Notes: generated from the letters alone by a model not told the origin. A stretch of DNA of 64,000 nucleotides from Bradyrhizobium sp. BTAi1 (GCF_000015165.1 NC_009485.1:558001-622000); one strand, 5' to 3'; shown: positions 1-9,141, counted from the first letter of the stretch. Made by a program: numbers and translations.

Positions 1-2
1 CG

Positions 3-725
3 GCGCTCGGCGATGCGACCAAGCAGATCGACGACCTGCCGGTCCGGAAAAGCATGCCGGCGAGCGTCAAGCTGATCCCGTCGGACGATGCCGAGAGCCT
101 GAACGAGCTGGCGTCCGGCTTCATCACGGCGATCACGGCGGGGCTGATGATCGTCTATGCGGTGCTGGTGCTGCTGTTCGGCACCTTCCTGCAGCCGATC
201 ACGATCCTGTTCTCGTTGCCGCTGTCGATCGGCGGCGCCATCGGCGCCTTGATGCTGACCGGCAAGCAGCTCACGATCCCGGTCTATATCGGCATGATGA
301 TGCTGATGGGCATCGTCACCAAGAACGCGATCATGCTGGTCGAGTTCGCCGTCGAGGCGATCCATGCCGGCACCAGACGCGACGAGGCGATCATCGATGC
401 CGGCATGAAGCGGGCCCGTCCGATCGTCATGACCACGATCGCGATGGTCGCGGGCATGATGCCGAGCGCGCTCGCGGTCGGCGCGGGCGGCGAATTCCGT
501 TCGCCCATGGCGCTGGCCGTGATCGGCGGGCTGGTGTTCTCGACAGTCCTGTCGCTTCTGTTTGTGCCTGCGATGTTCCTGGTGATGGACGATCTCAGCA
601 CGCTGTTCGGACGGCTCGGCCGCCGGCTGATCGTGTCTGACGGAACGGACGAGCCGGGCCACGACGCGGAGGGCGGACACGCCCAGAGGCCGCGGCCCTC
701 GGTAGTGTCGCCGGCGGCGGAGTGA
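3..725 (+). CDS. RND efflux permease, C-terminal part (cut by window start)
   Basis: This is the C-terminal part of an inner-membrane resistance-nodulation-division pump (AcrB/MMPL superfamily), which exports drugs, metals or lipophilic compounds using proton motive force with a periplasmic adaptor and an outer-membrane channel. The frame is open from the first bases of the window, so the true start lies upstream; full-length family members have about 1000 residues. What remains shows the last transmembrane bundle: a helix GLMIVYAVLVLLFGTF, a second around LSIGGAIGALML, the conserved loop GIVTKNAIMLVEFA, the helix PIVMTTIAMVAGMMPSAL and the final helix before LFVPAMFLV. An acidic, polar tail of about 45 residues follows. 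The gene converges on the glycosyltransferase gene with 21 bp between their stops. The family assignment is secure, but the substrate cannot be told from this part. Confidence 0.9.
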   Translation, partial: ALGDATKQIDDLPVRKSMPASVKLIPSDDAESLNELASGFITAITAGLMIVYAVLVLLFGTFLQPITILFSLPLSIGGAIGALMLTGKQLTIPVYIGMMMLMGIVTKNAIMLVEFAVEAIHAGTRRDEAIIDAGMKRARPIVMTTIAMVAGMMPSALAVGAGGEFRSPMALAVIGGLVFSTVLSLLFVPAMFLVMDDLSTLFGRLGRRLIVSDGTDEPGHDAEGGHAQRPRPSVVSPAAE

Positions 726-746
726 GAATCCAGGCGCGGGGGGCGC

Positions 747-2381
747 TCAGTTCGCCGTGATCGGCTGACGCCGTTGCGCGCTCACGTCGTCGGCGACATT
801 CGGCGCGGGCTCGCTTGGTGGGCTGGTCTCGGGCGGCACGATGATGGCGACGAAGCGCTGGCTCGCTCCGGGCCAGCCGAACAGCTTGGTGCGCAGCGAA
901 ATCTCGGCGCGCACCGACCGCCGCGCCCGCGCCGCGACGGCGCTCATGCCCGAGATGCAGGAGATGTCGGTGTCGTAGCACAAGGCGGACCAGCCCTGCG
1001 CGGTCAGCGCCGCGGCCGGAGTTTGCAGCTCGTACGGATGCACGAGGCTTATCTCATAGCGGGGATGATCCGGGCTGTAGAATGCGGCCGCGAAGGCGAG
1101 CCCGTCATCGCCGCCCACGGCGGCAAGCGGACGGCTCGAGACCGACTGCCAGAGGCGATCGAGCTCCGCCACAGCCGGCTGGTAGAAGTTGCGGCCTTCG
1201 CTGAGCGGCACATAGTTGCGGTACAGCGCGTGAAGGGGGGCTGCGACGGTCGCGGCGAATGCGGCGATGCCGATCGTCGCCGCGGCGAGGTTGATCGTCG
1301 CGGCGCGGGAGGGCTGGTAGCTCGCCCCGCAGACGATCACGATGACAAACAGGAAGACGCCCTGCAGGCCCCATAATGGCGGCATGTCGGTGCCGAACAC
1401 GACCGAGGTCAGGGCGGGCAGGGCGACCGTGCCGATGCTCATCATCGCCAGCAGGCGGAGCCCGGCGCCAAGACTGAGGGCATCGTTCAGCACGCGGGCT
1501 GGACGGGGGCGTGTCATCGCGAGCCAGATCAGTCCGGGAATGCCGCCGATGCCGGCCATCGCCAGAAAGAAGCCTCCGCCTTCGATCAGGGCAGCCGCAC
1601 CCGTCTTGCCGACGTGATGTGTGATGGCGTGCGAGAACGGTTGTGCCCCGGTCATGCCGAGCCAGATCAGATGCGGCGTCAGTGCGGCCAAGCCGGACAG
1701 CGCGGCGACCCACGGCGCCGACGAGGCGAAATAGGCGCGTCGCTCGCGGTGACACAGCGCGGCGATCGCGAAGCTGGCGATCAGGAAGATGGAGTAGTAC
1801 TTCCCGAGCATCGCCAGTGCCGCGGCGAGGCCGGCTGCGATGGCCCATCGGACATTGCGGGTCTCGTACGAGCGCAGGAAACAGTAGGTCGCCAGCGGCC
1901 AGCTCGACAGCAGGACCGCGTTGGCGTTGAAGCGCTGCGCGTGCAGCTGATAGACGGGAAGCAGCATCAGCAGCAGCAACACGATCAGACGCTTGTCGTC
2001 GCGCGCGAACCGCCGCGTGATCAAGTCCACGGCCCAGAGGCCTGCCGCGGCGTTGGTCAGCGCCAGCAGGTTGAAGGACCAGTTCGTCAACGGAAACGCG
2101 CTCGTCCAGGCGCGCGCGGCCCAGCCCATCAAAGGCGGGTGCTTGCTCGAACCCCAGGCGAAGCTGCGCCCGAGCGACCATGTCTCGATCACGTCCTGGT
2201 GCAGGTCGCCGCCGACATAGGCGATCGAGAAATAGATCATCCAGACCGCGACGAAGCCTGCGATCAGTGCCGGCACGGCCCAACCGTCCTCGACGGCGTC
2301 GATCCAGATCGCAAGGGCTCTGCGCCAGCGCGGGATCGAGCCGCTGGTCTCGATCCCAATTGCCGGCCACGCAAGACTCAT
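747..2381 (-). CDS. Family 39-type membrane glycosyltransferase
   Basis: This 544-residue polytopic membrane protein resembles the GT39/ArnT/PMT superfamily, which moves a sugar from a polyprenyl-phosphate donor onto lipid or protein acceptors at the periplasmic face. Near the N-terminus, after the first membrane helix (about 37-58), there is an acidic loop around GGDLHQDVIETWS and then a KHPPLMGW segment. This corresponds to the family's first periplasmic loop, which carries the catalytic acidic residue. About ten further hydrophobic helices follow up to about residue 385, and the C-terminal 140 residues are soluble and periplasmic. The start ATG is preceded by GGTGGAAG. The sequence supports the fold class but not the sugar or the acceptor. 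It is monocistronic here. Confidence 0.7.
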   Translation of the reverse strand: MSLAWPAIGIETSGSIPRWRRALAIWIDAVEDGWAVPALIAGFVAVWMIYFSIAYVGGDLHQDVIETWSLGRSFAWGSSKHPPLMGWAARAWTSAFPLTNWSFNLLALTNAAAGLWAVDLITRRFARDDKRLIVLLLLMLLPVYQLHAQRFNANAVLLSSWPLATYCFLRSYETRNVRWAIAAGLAAALAMLGKYYSIFLIASFAIAALCHRERRAYFASSAPWVAALSGLAALTPHLIWLGMTGAQPFSHAITHHVGKTGAAALIEGGGFFLAMAGIGGIPGLIWLAMTRPRPARVLNDALSLGAGLRLLAMMSIGTVALPALTSVVFGTDMPPLWGLQGVFLFVIVIVCGASYQPSRAATINLAAATIGIAAFAATVAAPLHALYRNYVPLSEGRNFYQPAVAELDRLWQSVSSRPLAAVGGDDGLAFAAAFYSPDHPRYEISLVHPYELQTPAAALTAQGWSALCYDTDISCISGMSAVAARARRSVRAEISLRTKLFGWPGASQRFVAIIVPPETSPPSEPAPNVADDVSAQRRQPITAN

Positions 2382-2691
2382 GAACTCACTTCCACCCTAG
2401 GTTCTGGCGCGCGAACTCCGCCCCGCGCGTTCGACGCGCAGGTGGATGGCGCTCATGGCTGCCGAATTGACCCCTGTTAGAACTGTTAAAAAGAGTTCAT
2501 GTCGCAAATTGTGAGGTGCCGTGGCCCAATTGCGATCATGTTTGGCCGCTGCGGACACCGAGCGATGCACAGCGCTCGGTTCCGGTCACAGAGTGGACGC
2601 GGAGCGGACATGGTTCTCGCGAGCGTGGCGTGCAGTCCGACGGACAAAGCATCATCAGGGCGCAGCGACGTCGGTGGAGGTTGGGCTGAGT
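2382..2691. other. Intergenic region without a convincing gene
   Basis: About 310 bp lies between the glycosyltransferase start and the end of the Crp/Fnr gene. Short open frames here have no family signature. A short inverted repeat GAACT...AGTTC (2480-2498) lies about 100 bp upstream of the glycosyltransferase start and may belong to its promoter. I see no tRNA or small-RNA signature. Confidence 0.4.
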
Positions 2692-3366
2692 CTACTCGTT
2701 CCGTGCGATGGTGTTGAGCTTGGTCAGGTCATGCAGCAGGATCCGGCCGCGTTGCAGGTCCAGGATCTTGTCCTTGCGCCACGCCTGAAGCTGGCGGTTG
2801 ACGCTCTCGCGCGCCGCGCCGACGAAGATGCCGAGCTGCTCCTGCGAGATATGCACCTCGGAGCCGAAATCCTCCGCGAGTGCACAGAGCCGGCGTGCGA
2901 GTCGGATCGGCAGCGGCTGCAGCACCGACTCCTCCATCCGCTCGCTCTGCCAGCGGATGCGCTGACACAACAGCTGGATGATCTTGATCGCGACCTTGGG
3001 TTCGCGCTCGAGGAAGCTGAGGAAATCCTCGCGGCGGAGCACGAACAGCTCGGTCGTCTCTCCGGCCGTGGCGTCGGCGGTGCGCTCCTGTCCGTCGAGC
3101 ACGGCGACCTCTCCGAACAGGTCGCCAGGGCCCATGAAATTGAGGGTGAGCCGGCTGCCGTCCGTCGCGCCGGTCTCGATGCGGATCTGGCCGCGCCGGA
3201 CTCCGAACAGGGCGTTGCCGGGATCGCCCTTCTGGAACAGCACCTCGCCCGATGACAGATGCTGGGTATGGCACAGGTTCGACAAGCGCTGCAGCTCGTC
3301 GGCGCCGAGGTCCGCGAACATCGGGTTCATCTTGAGAATGACCGCAAATTCGGCCTGCTTGCTCAT
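2692..3366 (-). CDS. Crp/Fnr family transcription regulator
   Basis: This is a 224-residue regulator with an N-terminal cyclic-nucleotide-binding-type beta-roll (about 15-125, including the turn GDLFGEVAVLDGQERTADA), a long dimerisation helix (about 130-160), and a C-terminal winged helix of the Crp type (about 165-220, with HISQEQLGIFVGAARESVNRQL as recognition region). There is no N-terminal FNR-type cysteine cluster, so an oxygen-sensing 4Fe-4S role is unlikely. The ligand is unknown; cAMP or a no-ligand mode are both possible. I place the start at the MSKQAEF methionine, 22 codons inside the longest frame, because GAAGG sits correctly before it. It is divergent from the AsmA gene, and a Crp-like palindrome lies in the shared intergenic region. 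Confidence 0.88.
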   Translation of the reverse strand: MSKQAEFAVILKMNPMFADLGADELQRLSNLCHTQHLSSGEVLFQKGDPGNALFGVRRGQIRIETGATDGSRLTLNFMGPGDLFGEVAVLDGQERTADATAGETTELFVLRREDFLSFLEREPKVAIKIIQLLCQRIRWQSERMEESVLQPLPIRLARRLCALAEDFGSEVHISQEQLGIFVGAARESVNRQLQAWRKDKILDLQRGRILLHDLTKLNTIARNE

Positions 3367-3424
3367 CACTATACCTTCAGCAATGGTTTGAAAGCCCCAG
3401 TTACATAAACCGCTCGGGCAGAAG

Positions 3425-3440
3425 TGTGTCATAAGTCACA
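3425..3440. promoter_or_regulatory. Candidate Crp/Fnr-family operator
   Basis: TGTGTCATAAGTCACA matches the Crp consensus TGTGA-N6-TCACA at 9 of 10 conserved positions. It lies about 60 bp upstream of the Crp/Fnr start and about 140 bp upstream of the divergent AsmA start. An overlapping inverted pair GTCAT/ATGAC occupies 3428-3447. Autoregulation is an inference. Confidence 0.45.
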
Positions 3441-3582
3441 TAATGACGCACGTGCTTACGACTATTTTCGCCGCTCCTGGAGCAGTCCGCGGCATCTGGG
3501 ATAGATATCGGATTGAACCGGGTCGGCGTTGCCGCACGCTAACCCGTGTAGACCGCTCGCACGTCGCGAATGGGACATCGAC

Positions 3583-5700
3583 ATGAAAGCATTGAAGATC
3601 GCAGGCGGGTTGGTTGGCGCCGTCGCCGTCGTGCTCGTCCTGGCGCTTGCCTTTGGCCTTCCGGCGAGTGTTGTGACGGCGGCGATCCAGGACCGCGTCG
3701 AGCGTGACACCGGATATCGTTTGAGCATCGCCGGCTCCGCGAGCATCAGCCTGTGGCCATCGCTGCATGCGACGCTGACCGACATCACGCTGCTCGATCC
3801 GAAGGACCGAGACGGCAACAACCGGCTGACCGTCGCCAAGCTGCAGGCAGATATGGCGCTGTCTGGCCTCTGGTCGGGCCGGCCCGACATTGCCGAGGTC
3901 ATCGTCGACAAGCCTACGCTGTATTTGCCGCTGCTGCGTGAACGCCTGCGCGACAATGCGCCGCGCAACCGCGCTCCGGCAAAGTCGGACGCCGCGCCGT
4001 CCATCCGGATCGAGCGGGTCACGATCAGAGACGGGGCTGTCATCCTGTCCAATCCGCGCGACCGCGTGGAGAATCGCATCGACGGCATTGGCGCGACGGC
4101 ATCGCTGGGCGGGGACGGCAGGATCAAGCTCACCGGTACGGCCCGGGCGAGCGACCGTCCCGTCAGCTTCGAGGTCAATTCGACGGCCCCGGGGATGCCG
4201 ATTGATCGGCAGACCCTGCCGGTCGAGTTCAAGCTCGAGATGGCCGATGCCTTCCGCGGTGTTCTGGCCGGCCGCGCCGACCTGCGCCTCAATGGACCGT
4301 TGGTGATGATCAACGGGCTCAGCGGCACCCTCGGCGGCGGTGATTTCAACGGCTGGGCCTCGGTCGATGTCGCCAGCAAGCCACTCGTCAAACTTGATCT
4401 GGATGTGCGGCGGCTCGACCTCGGCAGTCCTGCCGCGCCACGCAACGCCGGCGCTTCGGGATGGAGCACGGCGGCCATCGACCTGCGCGGCCTCAACTAC
4501 GTCGATGCCCGCGTGAAGCTGTCGGCGACCGACGTCGGAGTCGCCGGTGCTCGCCTCGGCCCGCTGGAGGTCGAATCGTCGCTGGCCGGCGGCGTGCTGA
4601 AGGCGACCGTCGCCAATCTCGGTGCCTATGACGGACAGGCCAGCGGTGAGGTCGTGATCGATGCCTCCACCGGCAATCCGGCCTACGCCATGCATTGCGA
4701 CGTGGTCGGCATCCGAGCATTGCCGTTGCTGCAGAACCTCGCCGGTTTCGACAGGCTCGACGCACGCCTGCAGGGCAAGTTGGCGCTGCGGTCGAGCGGC
4801 GCCAGCCAGCAGGCCATCATGAGCAATCTGAGCGGCTCGGCGTTCCTGCTGTTCCAGGATGGCGCCATCCGCGGCATCAATGTCGCGCAGATGATCCGTT
4901 CCTTGACCTCCAACCCGCTGTCCGGCTGGCAGGATTCGAAGGAACTCACGACCGATCTCACGCAATTGTCGGCCTCCTTTCAGGTCGAGCGTGGTCAGGC
5001 CGCGACCGGCGATCTCAATCTGATCGGACCGCTGGTGAAGGTCACTGGCGCAGGCACCATCGATCTCGGCAATCGCGTGCTGGCCATGCGCGTCGAGCCG
5101 AAGCTGGTGATGACCACCGAGGGGCAGGGCCGCAACTCGGATCCGATCGGGCTCGGCATTCCCGTGGTGATCGACGGCCCTTGGAGCCAGCCGCGCTTCT
5201 ACCCCGACATGGCCGGCATCCTGGACAATCCCGACGCTGCCTACGCCAAGCTCAAGCAGATGGGTCAGGGCCTGTTCGGCAAGGACAATGCGGGACTCAA
5301 CAACCTGATCAACGGCCTCGGCGGCTTGATCGGCAACTCTGCCCCGACCGGTACGGCTGGCGCGAATGGCGGGCCTTCGGCAGCGGCGCCGAGCGGGCAG
5401 GCGCCGACGACAGGGCAATCCGATGTGCTGGGCGGGCAGCTCGGCGCGGCGATCGGCAATCTGATTCAGCAGGGTCTGCAGCAAGGCGCGCCGCCGCAGG
5501 GCCGCAGCCGAGGCCGTACCCTGAACCCGTCGGAAAGCGCCGCACCGCTGCTGCAGTCTCCCCGGGCCGCGCAACCCCCGGCGACGGACGCTGGCCAGGA
5601 CGCTGCCTCGGCGTCGGGCAACCCGCCGGATGCCGCGATGGACGGCGCGCCGGACAGTCAGCCAATGAACGATGTCTTGAAGCGCATCTTCAACAGGTAA
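3583..5700 (+). CDS. AsmA family protein
   Basis: This 705-residue protein has an N-terminal signal anchor (MKALKIAGGLVGAVAVVLVL) followed by the AsmA N-terminal signature: a segment ending in RDTGYRLSIAGSASISLWPSLHATLTDI and then beta-rich repeats. The AsmA_2-type C-terminal domain (about 380-560) contains LDARLQGKLALRSSGAS and the GAIRGINVAQMIRS motif. AsmA-like proteins are inner-membrane anchored and extend into the periplasm; they are implicated in outer-membrane assembly and, in the TamB/YhdP branch, bridge-like lipid transport. The last 120 residues are low in complexity (Gly/Ala/Pro/Gln-rich). I chose the MKALKIAG start because it begins the signal anchor directly; the longer frame only adds 18 hydrophilic residues. 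The family is clear and the cargo is unknown. Confidence 0.85.
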   Translation: MKALKIAGGLVGAVAVVLVLALAFGLPASVVTAAIQDRVERDTGYRLSIAGSASISLWPSLHATLTDITLLDPKDRDGNNRLTVAKLQADMALSGLWSGRPDIAEVIVDKPTLYLPLLRERLRDNAPRNRAPAKSDAAPSIRIERVTIRDGAVILSNPRDRVENRIDGIGATASLGGDGRIKLTGTARASDRPVSFEVNSTAPGMPIDRQTLPVEFKLEMADAFRGVLAGRADLRLNGPLVMINGLSGTLGGGDFNGWASVDVASKPLVKLDLDVRRLDLGSPAAPRNAGASGWSTAAIDLRGLNYVDARVKLSATDVGVAGARLGPLEVESSLAGGVLKATVANLGAYDGQASGEVVIDASTGNPAYAMHCDVVGIRALPLLQNLAGFDRLDARLQGKLALRSSGASQQAIMSNLSGSAFLLFQDGAIRGINVAQMIRSLTSNPLSGWQDSKELTTDLTQLSASFQVERGQAATGDLNLIGPLVKVTGAGTIDLGNRVLAMRVEPKLVMTTEGQGRNSDPIGLGIPVVIDGPWSQPRFYPDMAGILDNPDAAYAKLKQMGQGLFGKDNAGLNNLINGLGGLIGNSAPTGTAGANGGPSAAAPSGQAPTTGQSDVLGGQLGAAIGNLIQQGLQQGAPPQGRSRGRTLNPSESAAPLLQSPRAAQPPATDAGQDAASASGNPPDAAMDGAPDSQPMNDVLKRIFNR

Positions 5701-5973
5701 TATGACGCCGCAGACCCTTGCGGTATCATCCGAATGGTGGATGACGTGCGCGTCCCAATGGCCGAGGATGTTCGCGGCGGCTTACACCGCGGTCCGCACC
5801 GAATGATGTCCGAAACGACCGGTTCTGCCGCGTCATTCTGTGCTAAACGGTGTTCACGGCGGACCGTCTCAGCGTGGGAACGGTCCTGTTTGTGAAGTGC
5901 CGTTGTCGCGCAACACGGCAACGAACGCGCTCGTCCGGCAGGCTTGATCGGTCGCTGCGCGCGAGGGGTCCGG

Positions 5974-8427
5974 ATGAGCGGGGTCGAGGAGAGAGGCTGG
6001 TCGCTGCGGCAGGGTCTGTTCGCCAAATATGTGGTGTCGCTGGTCGGCCTCGTTGTCTTCGTGCTGGCCGTGAATGGTGCGACGGAAACCTGGATCAGCT
6101 ACCAATCCACCAAGGCGAGCCTGACCGCCGCGATGGCGGAAAAGGCCGATGCGAGCGCCCGGCGGATCGACCAGGCGCTCTCGGACCTGCAACGACAGAT
6201 CAGCTGGGTCACGCGGGCGAGCGCCAATACGCTGGAGCTGCGGCGCGCCGACTATGTGCAGCTGCTGAGCCAGGCTCCGGCCGTGCGGCAGCTTTATCAG
6301 CTCGATGGCCAGGGGCGCGAGCAGCTTCGGGTCTCGCGCACCTCGATTGCGTTCTCCTCCGGCAACGATCTGTCCCGCGACCTGCGCTTCACCGACACGG
6401 TCACTCACGGCAGCAATTTCTCGGCTGTGACCTTCAAGGGCGCGCAGCCCATGATGTCGATCTCGGTCGCGCATTCCGGCTTCAATGCCGGCGTCACCGT
6501 GGCCGATATCGACCTCGACTTTCTCGAAGACTTCATGACCGAGGCGCAGGTCGGAAAAGTCGGCATCGCTTATGTGGTCGATCCGCGCGGGCAGGTGCTG
6601 GCGAGTTCGGCGAAGGGACCGGCTGTCGGCCAGGACCTTGCCAGGCTGCCGCAGGTCGCCGCGGTGCTCACGCCCGATGGCCAGTCGCTGAATTCCGGGA
6701 CCGACAGTGATGGGCGCGCTGTGCTGTCGGCTGCCGCCGTGCTGCCCAAGCTCGGCTGGGCCGTGTTCTTCGAGCAATCCACGGCGCATGCGCTGGCCCC
6801 GATTCGCGACCAGCTTTTGCGCGGCGCGCTGCTGATCGCGCTCGGACTGGCCGTCGCGACGCTCGCCGGCTCGCTGCTGGCCCGCCGCATGCTCGTACCG
6901 ATCACCGCCTTGCGGATGGGCGCGCGGAAGCTCGGGGCCGGAGATTTCGCCCAGCGCATCGAAGTGAAGACGCATGACGAGCTGGAGGAACTCGCCGATC
7001 AGTTCAACAGCATGGCCGGCCAGCTTGCCGAATCCTACGCCGTGCTCGAAGCCAAGGTCGAGGAGCGCACAAGAGATCTCGCGCGTTCGATCAACGAGCT
7101 GAAGGTGCTGGAAGAGGTCGGGCGGGCGGTGGCCTCCTCGCTCGATCTCAACGCCGTGCTGCCGACCGTGGCGGCGCGCGCCCTTGAGATCACCCAGGCC
7201 GACGCCGTGCTGATCTACTCCTACGAGGCTGCCGAACGCCGGTTCAGGCTGGTCGAGGCCAAAGGCGTCGAGCGGGCGCAGGATGGCGCGCACACGATGC
7301 TGGATGGCGCGACGAGCCTGCTGGCCGACTCGATCCGCAGCGGTGAGCCGATCGCGATCGCGGAACTCGAAAGCGCCCCGGATCATCCGCTGCGCGACGT
7401 CGCGATCGCCGCCGGCTTTCATGCAGTTCTGTTCACGCCGCTGGTCGATCAGCAGGGCGTGCTCGGCGCGCTGGTGGTGCTCAGGCGATCCGCAGGCGCG
7501 TTTTCGCCAAATCTGATCGGTGTGATGCGCACCTTCGCCCATCAGGCCGTGCTGGCGATGCGCAACGCGCGGCTGTTCACCGAGGTCGATCAGAAGGGCC
7601 GCGAGCTGGCGCTGGCGCACGATACCGTGCAGCAGCAGGCGGTAAAGCTCAGGGAACAGACCGAGCAGCTGCGCGAATGGAACAAGTCGCTGGAAGAGCG
7701 CGTCGAGAAGCAGCTTGGCGAGATCGAGCGCATCCGCCGGCTCGAGCGCTTCCTGGCGCCGCAGGTCGCGCAGATCATCGCATCCTCCGACGGTCATGAT
7801 GCGTTGTTGGAAAGCCACCGCCGTGAGGTCACGGTGGTGTTCTGCGACCTGCGCGGCTTCACCGCGTTCACCGAGACGACCGAGCCCGAAGAGGCGATGA
7901 ACGTGCTGCGCGAATATCACGCCGCGCTCGGCAAGCTGATCTTCAAATATGAAGGCACGCTCGATCGCTATGCCGGCGATGGCGTGATGATCCTGTTCAA
8001 TGCGCCGATCCCGTTCGACGACCACACCACGCGCGCGGTGAAGATGGCGCTCGAAATGCGCGACGAGATCGGCCAGCTGACCGAGCGCTGGAAGAATCGC
8101 GGCCACAGTCTGGGCTTCGGCGTCGGCATCGCGCTCGGCTATGCCACGCTCGGCCAGGTCGGTTTCGAGCACAGGTTGGAATATGCGGCGATCGGCAGCG
8201 TCACCAACCTTGCCTCGCGGTTGTGCGATGAAGCGAAAGCGGGGCAGGTGATCGTGTCGCGCCGGGTCTATGGCGTGGTCGACCAGTCGGTCGATGCGCG
8301 GCCGATCGACGATCTGCATCTGAAGGGCTTCAATCACCCGGTGCTGGCGATGGAGATCCTGCGCTGGCGCGGGGAGAGCACCGCGCCTGTCGATGTGCCT
8401 GCGGAGCGCCGGCGATCATCCTCGTGA
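5974..8427 (+). CDS. Membrane adenylate/guanylate cyclase with sensor, HAMP and GAF domains
   Basis: This 817-residue class III nucleotide cyclase has a layered architecture. TM1 is at about 14-35, followed by a periplasmic Cache-like sensor (about 40-280), then TM2 (LLIALGLAVATLAGSLL), HAMP (about 305-360), a GAF domain (about 385-530), a coiled coil (about 545-590) and the cyclase catalytic domain (about 605-790). The catalytic domain shows the metal-binding segment VVFCDLRGFTAFTE and the second metal motif DRYAGDGVMILFNAP. At the place where many adenylate cyclases have the adenine-selecting lysine, this protein has Arg, so the purine preference is uncertain. It probably converts extracellular and cytoplasmic cues into cAMP or cGMP. 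GAGGGG precedes the chosen ATG; the longest frame starts 10 codons earlier. A Crp/Fnr gene nearby may be relevant but is not linked by operon. Confidence 0.88.
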   Translation: MSGVEERGWSLRQGLFAKYVVSLVGLVVFVLAVNGATETWISYQSTKASLTAAMAEKADASARRIDQALSDLQRQISWVTRASANTLELRRADYVQLLSQAPAVRQLYQLDGQGREQLRVSRTSIAFSSGNDLSRDLRFTDTVTHGSNFSAVTFKGAQPMMSISVAHSGFNAGVTVADIDLDFLEDFMTEAQVGKVGIAYVVDPRGQVLASSAKGPAVGQDLARLPQVAAVLTPDGQSLNSGTDSDGRAVLSAAAVLPKLGWAVFFEQSTAHALAPIRDQLLRGALLIALGLAVATLAGSLLARRMLVPITALRMGARKLGAGDFAQRIEVKTHDELEELADQFNSMAGQLAESYAVLEAKVEERTRDLARSINELKVLEEVGRAVASSLDLNAVLPTVAARALEITQADAVLIYSYEAAERRFRLVEAKGVERAQDGAHTMLDGATSLLADSIRSGEPIAIAELESAPDHPLRDVAIAAGFHAVLFTPLVDQQGVLGALVVLRRSAGAFSPNLIGVMRTFAHQAVLAMRNARLFTEVDQKGRELALAHDTVQQQAVKLREQTEQLREWNKSLEERVEKQLGEIERIRRLERFLAPQVAQIIASSDGHDALLESHRREVTVVFCDLRGFTAFTETTEPEEAMNVLREYHAALGKLIFKYEGTLDRYAGDGVMILFNAPIPFDDHTTRAVKMALEMRDEIGQLTERWKNRGHSLGFGVGIALGYATLGQVGFEHRLEYAAIGSVTNLASRLCDEAKAGQVIVSRRVYGVVDQSVDARPIDDLHLKGFNHPVLAMEILRWRGESTAPVDVPAERRRSSS

Positions 8428-8513
8428 TCACCTGGGCGCCGCCTCAGGCTGCGTTTTGTTTGTTGAGCGTGATTGTTTCGGACGACCGGTTTTCGCGATG
8501 GCGGATCATGCTC

Positions 8514-9071
8514 CTAATAGGCCTGTTTCGCGTCCGCCTCCTCGCTGGTCTGGATCAGGTCGAGGCTCGCCTCGATCTTGCCGATGAGGCGGTCGAATGC
8601 CCTGCGCTCGTCGGCTGACAGGCACGCCATGATCTCGCGCTCGCGCTGCTGCAGCCGGGGAATCAGTTCCTCGTACAGCGTCTTGCCCTTGCGGGTGAGG
8701 CGCAGGCGGAATTCGCGCCGATCCTCGGCATTCTCGACGCGTTCGATCAGGCGCCGCTCCAACAGCGCGGTCACGGCGCGGCTGATCGTTGACTTATGCG
8801 TGCGCGTGCACTCTGCGACATATTGCGCGCTGCAGGCTTCGCGGCGAAACCCGAGCGTCGCCAGCACGCGCCATTCGGGAATGTCGAGGCCGTAGCGCTC
8901 GCGATATTCGCTGGCGAGCGCGGCGCTGACCTCCGCCGCCAGGCGGTTCAGCCGAAATGGCGCGAACTTGAACAGATCGAGCCGCTCCTCCGCATGTGGC
9001 GCTGCGGCATTTCGGCTGGCTTCAACCGGCTTGGGCTGGCGCCTGGACGCCGTGTCGGCGGGATTTGCCAC
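8514..9071 (-). CDS. MarR family regulator of the homogentisate operon (candidate)
   Basis: This 185-residue MarR-type winged-helix protein has an N-terminal extension of about 25 polar residues. The domain follows: helix 1 with FKFAPFRLNRLAAEVSAAL, then WRVLATLGF, the recognition helix THKSTISRAVTALLERRLI, and the wing ENAEDRREFRLRLTRKGKTLYEEL. The C-terminal dimerisation helix is intact. The gene is divergent from the FAD hydroxylase gene, and a promoter with an overlapping palindrome sits in the 165-bp gap. MarR proteins of aromatic catabolism usually repress until a pathway aromatic acid or its CoA ester binds. The start is GTG with GGAG about 10 bp upstream. The family is certain; the target and ligand are inferred from position only. 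Confidence 0.85.
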   Translation of the reverse strand: MANPADTASRRQPKPVEASRNAAAPHAEERLDLFKFAPFRLNRLAAEVSAALASEYRERYGLDIPEWRVLATLGFRREACSAQYVAECTRTHKSTISRAVTALLERRLIERVENAEDRREFRLRLTRKGKTLYEELIPRLQQREREIMACLSADERRAFDRLIGKIEASLDLIQTSEEADAKQAY

Positions 9072-9092
9072 GCTCGCGCTCCGATTTTTGTG

Positions 9093-9141
9093 TTGACGCG
9101 GCCGAGGCCGTCGGCTTTAGAATAGTTGCAGGTGAGACTAT
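9093..9141 (+). promoter_or_regulatory. Promoter and MarR-type operator of the homogentisate operon
   Basis: TTGACG (9093-9098) is followed 17 bp later by TTTAGA (or 19 bp later by TAGAAT, 9118-9123), a plausible sigma-70-type pair reading toward the FAD hydroxylase. Immediately downstream is the inverted repeat ATAGT-N10-ACTAT (9122-9141), a 20-bp palindrome of MarR-operator size placed over the probable transcription start. Repression by the adjacent MarR protein is inferred. Confidence 0.5.

Noticed and set aside
1614..2480. Long plus-strand open frame opposite the glycosyltransferase
   Set aside because: It is Arg/Gly/Gln-rich with no family motif and is the mirror frame of a well-supported membrane protein on the other strand.
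3436..5574. 712-codon minus-strand frame opposite the AsmA gene
   Set aside because: High-GC antisense frame with Arg/His/Asp-rich low-complexity composition; the plus strand has the signal anchor and AsmA motifs.
5869..8337. 822-codon minus-strand frame opposite the cyclase
   Set aside because: Antisense artefact of high GC; the plus-strand frame contains all cyclase, GAF and HAMP motifs.
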